Below, piece by piece: positions 1 to 8,065 of a stretch of DNA of 64,000 nucleotides. The stretch comes from Pseudomonas gregormendelii. Lineage in GTDB: Bacteria > Pseudomonadota > Gammaproteobacteria > Pseudomonadales > Pseudomonadaceae. The position numbers were made by a program, and so were the translations under genes. The DNA lies in assembly GCF_017114825.1 (NCBI RefSeq), contig NZ_JADEVO010000030.1, positions 1 to 64,000 on the forward strand. The letters run 5' to 3'. Numbering within the stretch: position 1 is the stretch's first letter; each line of letters opens with the position of its first letter. The notes below the pieces were generated by a model, which saw only the letters and a program-made list of their open reading frames with translations, was not told the origin of the DNA and searched no databases.

Positions 1-50
1 ATAGGAACGGCGTGTTGGCTGCATGAAATACCCGCTTGAAAGGCTAGAAC

Positions 51-80
51 TGGTGCCCACTTAAATTTAAGTGCACACCA
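51..80. repeat. 30-bp imperfect palindrome
   Basis: The 30 bases form an inverted repeat interrupted by two mismatched pairs; the inner 16 bases (58-73, CACTTAAATTTAAGTG) are a perfect palindrome. It lies just upstream of a transposase remnant, so it may be a terminal or junction sequence of an insertion element, but I cannot match it to a named element. It could equally be an operator of a gene that lies outside the window. Confidence 0.4.
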
Positions 81-110
81 TGTCCTGGCGTTGCGGGGTT
101 GGGTAGATGA

Positions 111-473
111 CTTGGCCGGACGCATACAGCTATCAGCCGAGCCCTGGATTACAGCCTGAAACGCTGGGCAGCGCTGTCGCGCTACCTCGATGACGGGGCC
201 GTACCCATAGACAACAATTGGGCCGAGAACCAGATCCGACCATGGGCTCTTGGACGCAAGAATTGGCTCTTCGCAGGGTCGTTACGTAGCGGCAAGCGGG
301 CGACAGCGATCATGAGCTTGATCCAGTCTGCGCGGCTTAATGGCCATGATCCGTATGCTTATCTGAAGGACGCTCTCACGCGACTGCCGACGCAACGGGC
401 GAGTGAAATTGATCAGTTGCTGCCGCATAGGTGGACGCCGGGCTTACCCAGAACGCTCAAAAATGACGAATAA
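111..473 (+). pseudogene. IS66-family transposase, C-terminal remnant
   Basis: Open frame of about 120 codons with no start; an in-frame stop (108-110) lies just before it. The translation carries the C-terminal part of IS66 transposases: YSLKRWAALSRYLDDG, then IDNNWAENQIRPWALGRKNW and LFAGSLRSGKRA, followed by the IS66_C-type segment NGHDPYAYLKDAL ending near LLPHRW. Most of the roughly 500-residue family protein and all accessory ORFs are missing, and there are only 5 bp between its stop and the stop of the converging MepB-like gene, so no right-hand terminal repeat fits. It is a dead fragment that marks past transposition at this edge of the window. Confidence 0.85.
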
Positions 474-478
474 GGATC

Positions 479-1048
479 TTAAACTTCAAAGAGCCGACGC
501 ACCTGCACGGAATCGGCGCTTCCGCTTTGTTCAATAGGAAGAAAGTAACGTAGTTGCCATTGCTGTGTCCTAACGGCCTCTTTGGCGACTGGTTTGACCC
601 AAGGTGGATAAACGCGGATAGCGCGCTTACCGCCTTTACCGTTAATCGCCATGATGCCCTTTGATGCCAGTATCTTCTGGTCGAAAACAAACTGTCCGCG
701 ATGCGTTGCATCGAACACACTCACCACAACAAAGGCTACGCCATCATCGATATCGAGAGGTGCAATGATGCAGCCTGACGTCGGGCGCTTCCATATTGTG
801 ACGAACTGTCCAATCTTCGTCGGCGTTGTTTTAGCCACACGGAAGACAATGGTGTGTCCGTCGAGGCCAAAGCGGGAGGCACCATACTCGGCACTCTCAG
901 CCTCGCGTAGAGCCAGATCCGTCAATTGCATTCCCGCCGGCGTGTACACATCCTGGATAGCCGCTATCAGATCGTTTGGAATATGGCCGAGGGCAGGGTC
1001 TGCCGCGCCTGCATATTTTGTGTCTTGTTCAGTTAAATCGAATTTCAA
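479..1048 (-). CDS. MepB-family protein
   Basis: About 189 residues. The C-terminal half shows the conserved MepB pattern: GQFVFDQKIL, then GKRAIRVYPPW, then TQQWQLRYF. The family is named after the third gene of the Staphylococcus aureus mepRAB multidrug operon; its biochemical role is unknown. The start needs a choice: a TTG at 1055-1057 sits directly against an AGGAG, whereas the TTG three codons later (1046-1048) has that AGGAG at 9-bp spacing, so I prefer 1048. It has no efflux pump or MarR regulator beside it, and it converges on the IS66 remnant, so it is probably acquired. Base composition looks lower in GC than the core genes further on, though I did not compute it. Confidence 0.75.
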   Translation of the reverse strand: MKFDLTEQDTKYAGAADPALGHIPNDLIAAIQDVYTPAGMQLTDLALREAESAEYGASRFGLDGHTIVFRVAKTTPTKIGQFVTIWKRPTSGCIIAPLDIDDGVAFVVVSVFDATHRGQFVFDQKILASKGIMAINGKGGKRAIRVYPPWVKPVAKEAVRTQQWQLRYFLPIEQSGSADSVQVRRLFEV

Positions 1049-1261
1049 AGGGAACAACTCCTAAACCACTCATTGACCATACGATCCAATCCAGAACATA
1101 TGCTACGCCCTTCGACATACCGAGCGGACTGCGGGCGGTTACATCGTGTGATTACGCAAGGTGGGATAGCCAGCCGCTTACGAAAACTGTCTATACCAAG
1201 CAAGATGTAACTGCCAAGTGGTTACGGGCACACCCGAACATTTATGACATACATGCGACCG

Positions 1262-2278
1262 TTAGGTATTGGAGGCAGCAGGAAGCACTCGTTTGAGGAT
1301 GTCGGCCAACGTAACAACGCCCAGCAAGCGATCCGCGCTCACGACTAAAGCAAGCTGAATGCTCGATTTACGCATGCGCGCAAGTGCTTCATAGACGGGG
1401 GTTTTCGCATCAAGCACAAAAGCTTCTCGTGCAAGCTCATGCGCAAACCGAGTCTCTGGCTCAAGCAAGGTGTCGCGTACGTGAACCACCGAGGGTTGTA
1501 TGCCCTCGGTTCCCAGCACGAGAATGCGCAGGTGCCCGGACTGAATGGCCGCAGTGCGGACATCCGCCACCGTCGCATCCCGCGTAACGTGAACCAGCGC
1601 CTCCCCCTCGATTAGCAGAGCTTCGACGGGTAGGGTGCCCAGGTCGATCAGGCCAGAAATCTGCTGTTGCATCTGCGGCTGTAGCGTGCCCACCTTCGCC
1701 GAATGCTCAACGAGTTGCCTTATGGTCTCAATATCCTGACCACCCACTGCGGCGCTTTCAACTGGCTCAACACCTGAGGCTTTTACGAGACGATTGGCGA
1801 TTCGGTTCACCCAGCGCAACAGCGGACGTAGCGGCCAGGTATAGATGCGCGAGACGATGCCAATTGCCAGAGCGGATCTTTCCGGGTGTGCAATGGCCCA
1901 GGACTTGGGCGCCATCTCACCGACAACCAGGTGCAAGAACGTCACCAGGAAAAGCGCGAAGCCGAAAGCTGCGCCACCAGCAGCCCACTCAGGCAAGCCC
2001 CACGCGATGAACACTGGGCCGAGCCATAAGTCGACCGCAGGTTTCGTTACCGCACCTAGGGCAAAGGTACACAGCGTTATGCCCAACTGAGCACCGGCAA
2101 GCATCAACGTCAAATCATTCATGCCGCGCAGCGCAGCACGAGCGGACAGACTGTTGACGGCCAGCTCTTCAAGGCGGTGCCGGCGAGCGCCGAGCAACGC
2201 GAACTCGATTACAACAAACAAGCCACTCAGCGCGATGAGCGCGACTGTTGCTATCGTGACTATCAGCGGATCATTCAT
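1262..2278 (-). CDS. DUF21/CBS (CNNM/CorC-type) membrane protein, short paralogue
   Basis: 338 residues. The N-terminal half (about residues 1-150) is a DUF21 transmembrane domain with several hydrophobic helices and the family motif GEMAPKS at residues 120-126; the C-terminal half is a degenerate CBS pair (about 190-330), ending ...LLGVVTLADILKRVL. It lacks the extra CorC_HlyC domain found in the upstream partner. Proteins of this family (CorC, YhdP, eukaryotic CNNM) are linked to magnesium/cobalt efflux; older annotations say hemolysin. It overlaps the preceding gene by 4 bp (ATGA at 2275-2278), so the two are co-translated and may form a heteromer. Substrate is inference. Confidence 0.85.
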   Translation of the reverse strand: MNDPLIVTIATVALIALSGLFVVIEFALLGARRHRLEELAVNSLSARAALRGMNDLTLMLAGAQLGITLCTFALGAVTKPAVDLWLGPVFIAWGLPEWAAGGAAFGFALFLVTFLHLVVGEMAPKSWAIAHPERSALAIGIVSRIYTWPLRPLLRWVNRIANRLVKASGVEPVESAAVGGQDIETIRQLVEHSAKVGTLQPQMQQQISGLIDLGTLPVEALLIEGEALVHVTRDATVADVRTAAIQSGHLRILVLGTEGIQPSVVHVRDTLLEPETRFAHELAREAFVLDAKTPVYEALARMRKSSIQLALVVSADRLLGVVTLADILKRVLPAASNT

Positions 2279-3651
2279 TGGTCTTCCTCCGCCACAGACA
2301 CTTTGACCAGCCGTACGCGAACGTCAGTCGGAACATGTCGTTCAATACGCAGTACATCAACTTCGAGTCGATATCTCACCGGCTCGTCGGAGACCAGCTC
2401 GGCAGCATCGATAGGTAGATCAATGGTGACTGTGTCGCCTTCTCCGGGCAGGGCGCCAAGCTCAGCGATCAGCATACCTGCCACTGTCTCAACATCAACG
2501 CGCGGCAGGTCGTGACCAATAATGCGCCTAACCTCGTCGAGGTGAACGTCGCCCTCCATTGTCCAGGTGTTTTCCCCTTCAGACACGATGGCATCGCCAA
2601 CTTCTGCGTCATGCTCATCGGTAATTTCACCGACGATTTCCATGGCGAGATCTTCAATCGTAAGCACTCCAGCGAAACCACCATACTCGTCGATAACACA
2701 AGCTAACTGATCGGTTGTTTGAACCAACTGATCAAGAGCATCTGGCAGCAGCATCAGCGTCGGCAGAACCTTGGCAGGTCTCATCAGCGACGCAACGGTC
2801 TCATTACTGTTTCCCGTGGAAAGACGTGCAAGCACGTCGGCGAGATGTACAACACCCACAGGGGAATCATCATCGTCAATCACCGGGTATCGGGTGTGAG
2901 CGCGCGCCATTAGCCCTCGCAGCTCTTCGAGCGTCGTATCTGGCTCAACCCAGTCGACTTGTGATCTGGGCACCATAGCGTGCTCGACGTTGCGTTGCGG
3001 GAAGTCGAGGATGCGATCCATCATGAGTGAAAGCTCACGTGGTAGGTCGCCACTGTCACGCGAGTTCGCGATTATGTGCGGTAGATCGGTAGCCGAGGCG
3101 CTCACGTCGAGGTCATGAATCGGCTCAATACGCAGTAACTTCAGGAGAAGATTGGCAGATTTGTCGAAGAAACTGATTAGCCAGCCGAAGGCCGACATAT
3201 AGAAGAGCGTGGAGCGGGCAAGCCCGAGCGACAGGGGCTCAGGGTTCGCAATGGCAAGGTTCTTCGGATAAAGCTCACCCACGATCATTTGGATAATCGT
3301 AGCAGCAACTAGGGCCATACCTGTACCGACGGCCACCCTGGCGTCGGGCGGAATAACGGTTCCCGCGAGCAGAAAGCCTAATGGCTCACCAACCAAGGGC
3401 TCAGCGACATAACCAACAAGTAAGCCTGTTACGGTAATGCCAAGCTGGGCACCCGACAGCATAAAGCTTGTGCGGTTCGTGACGGCTAATGCTCGCTTTG
3501 CCGACGTATCCCCGGCAGCAGCCAATGCTGAGAGCCTGGTACGGTCAACCGCCATGTAGGCAAATTCTTGCGCAACGAAATAGCCGTTTACAGCGATGAT
3601 CGCCAGGATGACCAAGATGCCAAGAATGAGGGTAGGGATAGTTTCGATCAT
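2275..3651 (-). CDS. DUF21/CBS/CorC_HlyC membrane protein, long paralogue
   Basis: 458 residues, first gene of a two-gene unit. It has a DUF21 membrane domain (about 1-190, motif GELYPK at 125-130), a CBS pair (about 215-340, including HTRYPVIDDDDSPVGVVHLA and CVIDEYGGFAGVLTIEDL), and a C-terminal CorC_HlyC domain (about 355-440, containing WTMEGDVHLDEV). The whole architecture is that of CorC-like proteins implicated in divalent cation (magnesium/cobalt) export. The pairing of a ~455-residue and a ~340-residue paralogue in tandem resembles, from memory, the Rv1842c-Rv1841c pair of Mycobacterium tuberculosis. A core Pseudomonas corC lies elsewhere (with lnt), so this pair looks like an additional, acquired set. 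Confidence 0.87.
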   Translation of the reverse strand: MIETIPTLILGILVILAIIAVNGYFVAQEFAYMAVDRTRLSALAAAGDTSAKRALAVTNRTSFMLSGAQLGITVTGLLVGYVAEPLVGEPLGFLLAGTVIPPDARVAVGTGMALVAATIIQMIVGELYPKNLAIANPEPLSLGLARSTLFYMSAFGWLISFFDKSANLLLKLLRIEPIHDLDVSASATDLPHIIANSRDSGDLPRELSLMMDRILDFPQRNVEHAMVPRSQVDWVEPDTTLEELRGLMARAHTRYPVIDDDDSPVGVVHLADVLARLSTGNSNETVASLMRPAKVLPTLMLLPDALDQLVQTTDQLACVIDEYGGFAGVLTIEDLAMEIVGEITDEHDAEVGDAIVSEGENTWTMEGDVHLDEVRRIIGHDLPRVDVETVAGMLIAELGALPGEGDTVTIDLPIDAAELVSDEPVRYRLEVDVLRIERHVPTDVRVRLVKVSVAEEDQ

Positions 3652-4341
3652 TTGGTGGCACGACCAAATTCAGAATCTGGACAGCGGATGTGTGTTGCGG
3701 GGCTGGGGTCCACGAAGGATTCCATGCAGATAAGGAATCGAGAGCATACGGGCGTTTGCTCCGTGTCGTCTAGCTAGAGAACCTTTTCCGTTTGTGAATG
3801 CCGACTCCAATCGACCTATGGTCTAGAAACTGGAAAAGCGCAGCTGGCTGCCACCAGCACAATCGCATTCATATCACGCAAACATCGTCATGAAATTGAG
3901 CTGTGACCCTCTACGATGAACCCACCTATTTGAATGCCTTGAGGAAGCGCGGTTCACCGCTCCTGAAGAACCTCGATTTAGGTTGACTGACTTCCTCAGG
4001 ACGTGAAGCTGCCGGTCGCGACAGGCAGAAATCGGCCATAAGTGACGAAACCATCCAGCAGTGAGTCGCTGACTCCGCGTGGTTTCGAACTTGCTTTGAG
4101 CTACAGCCGCCTTCAATAGACTCTTGAGGGCGGCGGTAGCTTGGCTGGGAAGTCATTTCCCCTGTGGTCAGAAGTGTTCCTGCACTCTTCTGAGGCCGTC
4201 ATGTTCTGAAAATAATGTCACTGAAAATATCCATCCAACGCTTGATCGCGTGTTGAAACCTCTTGAAATAGCTGTTTTTTGACATCGCTGAAGCCGCTTC
4301 TGATGATGCGTGCACCTGCCATAAGGCATTGAGTAGACACT
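3652..4341. other. Gene-poor region, 690 bp
   Basis: No convincing gene. Two overlapping minus-strand frames (about 3874-4156, 76-80 codons) have no ribosome-binding site, no recognisable domain and a composition rich in Ser/Arg, so I treat them as chance. The stretch holds the promoters of the flanking divergent units (DUF21 pair leftward, DUF2076 rightward). The motif GACAGGCAGAAATCGGCCAT near 4020-4040 resembles a sequence I associate with intergenic repeats in several Pseudomonas genomes, which suggests decayed repetitive DNA; this needs a genome search. Confidence 0.4.
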
Positions 4342-5007
4342 ATGCAACCTGAAGAGAAGAACCTAATTGATGGACTTTTTGCCCGCCTGCATGCTGTTGA
4401 GGGGCAATCCGCACCGCGAGAGCCCCAGGCCGACGCATTGATAAGGGAGCACGTTGCTCGTCAGCCCGCAGCCCCCTATTTCATGGCGCAGGCCATCATC
4501 GTGCAGGAAAATGCTATCGAGCAGTTGGACGCTCGCATTAAAGAACAGGCAGCGGAGATTGAAGCTCTCAAGGGTGCTCAGAACGCTTCACAGCAGAACA
4601 GTGGCGGTTTCTTGGCAGGCCTGTTTGGCGGTCGTAGCCAGGCTCACCCAGTTGAGAACCGGCCGGCCAGTTCCCAGGCTGGCAATACCGGTGCACAAAG
4701 CTCACTTGCTAGCGGGCGTTTCGGACAACAACCAGGTGCAGGACAGCAGCCAGGGTTCGTCCAACGCGGGGCGCCGGCGCAAGGTGGCGGCTTCCTTTCG
4801 GGCGCCTTGCAAACGGCCGCCGGTGTTGCTGGAGGGATGGTGCTTGGTAACATGTTGATGGGTATGTTCCAAGACGATGGTGCTGATCAACTTGCTAGCC
4901 AAGCACCTGTAGAAGAGCCACCAGTGGCACAGGAGGAACCCGCAGCAGATGACTACTATGCTGACGAGGGCTTCTTCGGTGGCGGGGAGGACGACGAATT
5001 TGTTTGA
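4342..5007 (+). CDS. DUF2076 family protein
   Basis: 221 residues, ATG start with the leading sequence MQPEEKNLIDGLFARL typical of DUF2076 proteins. After a charged N-terminal helix pair (1-80, with a coiled-coil-like segment around 45-75), the middle is low-complexity Gln/Gly/Ser (about 85-145), then a Gly/Ala-rich hydrophobic helix containing GVAGGMVLGNMLMGMF (about 157-180), and an acidic tail ending in DDEFV. The family is widespread in Proteobacteria and often called a periplasmic ligand-binding sensor protein, but I see no signal peptide, and its function is unknown. It is a single-gene unit followed directly by a strong terminator. Confidence 0.85.
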   Translation: MQPEEKNLIDGLFARLHAVEGQSAPREPQADALIREHVARQPAAPYFMAQAIIVQENAIEQLDARIKEQAAEIEALKGAQNASQQNSGGFLAGLFGGRSQAHPVENRPASSQAGNTGAQSSLASGRFGQQPGAGQQPGFVQRGAPAQGGGFLSGALQTAAGVAGGMVLGNMLMGMFQDDGADQLASQAPVEEPPVAQEEPAADDYYADEGFFGGGEDDEFV

Positions 5008-5027
5008 TTTCGCAAAATGAGCTAAAG

Positions 5028-5057
5028 ATGCCGGTCTTAATGACCGGCATGTTTTTT
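5028..5057 (+). terminator. Rho-independent terminator of the DUF2076 gene
   Basis: Nine-base stem ATGCCGGTC / GACCGGCAT with a five-base loop, followed by G and six T. It begins 20 bp after the stop codon. Confidence 0.9.
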
Positions 5058-5471
5058 ACTCGTCCAAACGTTTCCAATGTTCGTCAAATTGAAGCTGGGA
5101 ACGCCTGTTAAAGATGTGACCCATGAGTACATGGTTGGAACTGCCATCTGAAAGTCCGCTTTGGGTCGTTCTTTGCCGGTCAGTACCTGGTCAAGTCAAA
5201 TGCAAATGGCCGGTTGCATTCAATCCGGCGCCATCATCACCGCGAGCGTCATCCTGATGAATTCCTCATTCTTGTCGATGGCTTCCTAGGGCGCCGCGCA
5301 TTGTCGGCAACACTCTGCCGAACGTGAGGAGTCCTTTTGGCATAAAACAAGCGCTGGAGCCAAACCAGCAGTGAAGCGAGGTGCCGGTCAAAAAGTATAT
5401 GCCACCAGCTCCAATAAACAGAGAAGCTGTGACCAAAGCTGTGACCAAATGGGGTATCAAACCGCAGAAAC
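5058..5471. other. Intergenic stretch with a 12-bp tandem repeat
   Basis: About 410 bp with no gene I can support. Minus-strand frames of 72-74 codons (5249-5484) have no ribosome-binding site or family signature. AAGCTGTGACCA occurs twice in direct tandem at 5424-5435 and 5436-5447, close to the 3' side of tRNA-Thr. Such short repeats next to a tRNA 3' end can be debris of integrase-mediated events, but no integrase gene is present here. Confidence 0.45.
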
Positions 5472-5498
5472 AAAAAAGGCCCACCTTTCGGTGAGCCT
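5472..5498 (-). terminator. Terminator of tRNA-Thr
   Basis: Read on the minus strand: AGGCTCACC / GGTGGGCCT stem (one G-T pair) closed by GAAA, then six T. It begins 17 bp beyond the tRNA 3' end. Confidence 0.85.
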
Positions 5499-5514
5499 AA
5501 GTTGTTGATCTATA

Positions 5515-5590
<76 letters not shown>

Positions 5591-5667
5591 GTGTTGGGCG
5601 ACGATTATAGCGATTGGAATGGTTCTGTAAACCCCTGAATTCAGACTATTTTTGCGCGGGCCTCGGG

Positions 5668-6492
5668 TCAGGCGCGGCGCAGTGCTGTTCGGAGTTTGTG
5701 CAGGGCTTTCCAGGTGCGGCTGTTTTGGATGGCGTGCAGTTGCGCTTCGGCCTGTTCGGCGCGTTGTAGAGCGGCGGCGAGGTGTTGGTCGGCGTCGCTG
5801 AGGGGGTGGCTGAATGTGTGGCCGCGGCAGAGCTGGAAGTTGTCCAGGTTGCAGGGCGGGATGTCGAAGGCGGGTTTGAGGTTCAGGTGTTCTTCGGCGA
5901 GGTAGTAGGTATTGAGGCCGTCGAAGAGGATGGACTGGTAGCCGGCGTCGATGAGCAGGGTTTCCCAGGTCTGGTTGCGCTCCCACGGGGTCTCGATGAG
6001 GATGATCCACGGGCGCCACTGGCTGAAGTCCATGCCGCGCAGCACGGTCTCTTCGTGGCCTTCGACGTCGATTTTCAGGAAGTGGATGGGCCTGCCCTGG
6101 GCGTGTTGCTCGCAGATGGCGGTCAGGGTGCGCGATTGCACGGTGTGGCTGCGCACGTCCATGCCGGCGTCTTTGCGCTGTTGCGCGACGGTGGGTTCAA
6201 GGGTCGACAGGCCGGTGTCGGCGATGCTGTAGAAGGTCAGGTCGTGGGCGTTTTCGCCGGCGACGCATTGCAGGTTGGTGTCTTTGGGGCGTTGTTCGCA
6301 CAGGGACTGGTGGTAATTGGCGACGGGCTCGACGTTGATGCCGGTCCAGCCGTGGTCATAAAAAGCCTTGGTGACCGAGTCGTGGACGGGGTCGTTGGCG
6401 CCGATGTCGATGTAATAGCCGTTTTCGACGTTTCTGAGGGCGCGCCACAGGCGGATGTCTTCGAAGTTCTGTGCGTAGGAAATGAACGTCAC
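5668..6492 (-). CDS. FkbM-family SAM-dependent methyltransferase
   Basis: 274 residues. The SAM-binding motif YIDIGAND sits at 27-34, followed by the FkbM hallmark KIDVEGHE at 140-147 and WIILIETPWE downstream, so the Rossmann core is complete. The last ~45 residues (about 231-274) form an Ala/Gln/Glu-rich coiled coil ending in SRTWKALHKLRTALRR, a tail seen on many sugar-polymer and O-antigen enzymes. FkbM enzymes O-methylate polyketides or glycans; the tail points to a glycan, but the acceptor is unknown. Start is GTG at 6490-6492 with AGGA 8 bp upstream. It is a solitary gene, just upstream of tRNA-Thr on the same strand. Confidence 0.87.
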   Translation of the reverse strand: MTFISYAQNFEDIRLWRALRNVENGYYIDIGANDPVHDSVTKAFYDHGWTGINVEPVANYHQSLCEQRPKDTNLQCVAGENAHDLTFYSIADTGLSTLEPTVAQQRKDAGMDVRSHTVQSRTLTAICEQHAQGRPIHFLKIDVEGHEETVLRGMDFSQWRPWIILIETPWERNQTWETLLIDAGYQSILFDGLNTYYLAEEHLNLKPAFDIPPCNLDNFQLCRGHTFSHPLSDADQHLAAALQRAEQAEAQLHAIQNSRTWKALHKLRTALRRA

Positions 6493-6835
6493 GAGTCGAG
6501 TCCTGTGTTTTGTTTTTATTGTTAACGGCCGCAGTGTCGGCGCTTTGTTTGCCTGTATAGCAAGGGTCGCGGTCGGGGTGCAAATTCCTGCGGGCGTGGT
6601 CCCGTATTCGGCGGTTATGTCGTTTTCGCGAATTGCTTATGCACAACGGGCGTGATGGCCGTTACTGTTCATTACCGATTTTGTGGACCCGTTCTCATTA
6701 GGCCGCAAATGCCTGTTTTTATGGTTTTTTATCCATGTGTACGAAAAATGAACACAGGTGTTTCAGGGAGGAAACAGCTGTATACATTGGATCCAGGATA
6801 ATTCCATCAACAGAGTTATCCACAGGTTGCGTGCT
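6493..6835. other. Intergenic region with a consensus DnaA box
   Basis: 343 bp without a gene. It holds the promoter of the FkbM gene (AT-rich stretch around 6505-6525 on the minus strand) and, at 6816-6824, TTATCCACA, a perfect DnaA-box consensus; an inverted perfect copy (TGTGGATAA) lies at 7064-7072 inside the next gene. Two isolated boxes do not make an origin. No terminator for the upstream methyltransferase gene is evident. Confidence 0.45.
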
Positions 6836-8065
6836 TCAGCAGCGCTCGCCCAGGATCAGCAGATTACGCGGAGTGAGGGGGCTTTCGCAGAAGGTTCCGA
6901 GCCGAACGGTGTAACCCTGCTCGGAGAGGAAAATCGCCCTGTCGAGCACCAGCCACAGCTCCAGCGGACGCCGGAACAGTCCGCGCAGCAGCTCAAGGTT
7001 GCGCACCTGTGCCAGGCGTTGCCAGCCGGCGGCCTCCAGGGCGGGCCAGTCCTGCGGCCCGATTGTGGATAAGTCCTTGAGCGCGGCCAGGTGATGGCAG
7101 TATTCGGCAAAGGATTTGTCCAGCCAGGCGCTGGAAAGAGATGGCGTGGGCAGGTATTGATCGACTCCGCGCAGTTGCCTTTGCAGCAGGTCGAAGCCCA
7201 GGCGGCGGGCCATTGAAGTGTCGCGCTGATGGCGGACCCGGGCGCCGGCGGTGACGGTTTCGCTGGCGGGCAGCGCCAGGTCATCCAGGGACAGCTGCAG
7301 GGTGGATTGCTGGCCCGGTGAGGAAAGCGCCTGATGGGCTGTGAGACTGATCCGGTTGTAGCAGCAGGGTGCGACAGCGAGCTGTTTGCAGCCTGCGGCG
7401 CTGGCGAGCTGGATCAGCCTGACGTGCAGGTCTCCGCAAGCGTGCAGCGCGACCGGGGTATGCCCACCGTGCAGCAGGCTGGCGGCTTCGGCGGCGAGCA
7501 CATCCTGTTCAACATGCAGGGCGTGCAGGTGATGGCGCTGGCTGAGTGCCTGGCCGCTGGCGACCAGTGCCGGGTCGTATTCCAGGCAGGTGAGTTGCTG
7601 GCCGGCCTGCAACAGGCGTCGGCCCAGGTGTCCTTTGCCGGCACACCAGTCGAGCCAGTGTTTGGACGGCTGGGTGAATTCCAGGCGGCTGGCAAACGCT
7701 TCGATCTGCTGCCATTTGCGCCCCGGCACATCGACATTCAGGCGGTGCCCGGCCTCTTCCAGCGCATGGGCCGGCAGTTCGCCGATGGCGCTGAGTTGCA
7801 GCGACTGCGCGGCCAGCGAAGCGAAAGGCTCGGGCGCGTCCAGCAGCGCGGGGTGGTTGTGGGCGAGTTCAGCCTCTTCCAGTGAACGGCCGCGCAGCCA
7901 CTGCGCCAGTTGCGGGCAGGACGCTTCCCAGGGAAGTTGCAGATGGGTGAACGGTCGCGGCTTCCACAGCGCTTGATGCTCGATCAGAAAAGCATCCAGC
8001 GCGGCGAAGCGGGCGAGCAGGGCCTCGCCCGTCAGCACGTGCCCATCAACGCCCTTGGCAGGCAT
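6836..8065 (-). CDS. SAM-dependent methyltransferase (Methyltransf_32-like)
   Basis: 409 residues. An N-terminal domain of unknown function (1-130) precedes a class I methyltransferase core: WLDWCAGKGHLG at 137-148 is motif I, LEYDP (161-165) the acidic ribose-binding end of strand 2, and VALHACGDLH (205-214) and VAPCCYNR further on match the Methyltransf_32 family, often annotated as a putative RNA methyltransferase. The substrate is unknown. Its start overlaps the end of the hisM permease gene by 20 bp, so it is the last gene of the basic amino acid transporter operon although nothing links it functionally to transport. No strong ribosome-binding site precedes the ATG; translational coupling is likely. 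Confidence 0.8.
   Translation of the reverse strand: MPAKGVDGHVLTGEALLARFAALDAFLIEHQALWKPRPFTHLQLPWEASCPQLAQWLRGRSLEEAELAHNHPALLDAPEPFASLAAQSLQLSAIGELPAHALEEAGHRLNVDVPGRKWQQIEAFASRLEFTQPSKHWLDWCAGKGHLGRRLLQAGQQLTCLEYDPALVASGQALSQRHHLHALHVEQDVLAAEAASLLHGGHTPVALHACGDLHVRLIQLASAAGCKQLAVAPCCYNRISLTAHQALSSPGQQSTLQLSLDDLALPASETVTAGARVRHQRDTSMARRLGFDLLQRQLRGVDQYLPTPSLSSAWLDKSFAEYCHHLAALKDLSTIGPQDWPALEAAGWQRLAQVRNLELLRGLFRRPLELWLVLDRAIFLSEQGYTVRLGTFCESPLTPRNLLILGERC

Noticed and set aside
51..80. Rho-independent terminator
   Set aside because: No GC-rich stem and no T-run; the palindrome is AT-rich in the centre.
3874..4156. Two overlapping small minus-strand ORFs in the gap before the DUF2076 gene
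   Set aside because: No ribosome-binding site, no family, and the composition is that of non-coding DNA.
6816..7072. Replication origin
   Set aside because: Only two DnaA boxes, no AT-rich unwinding region, no dnaA/dnaN/gidA neighbours.
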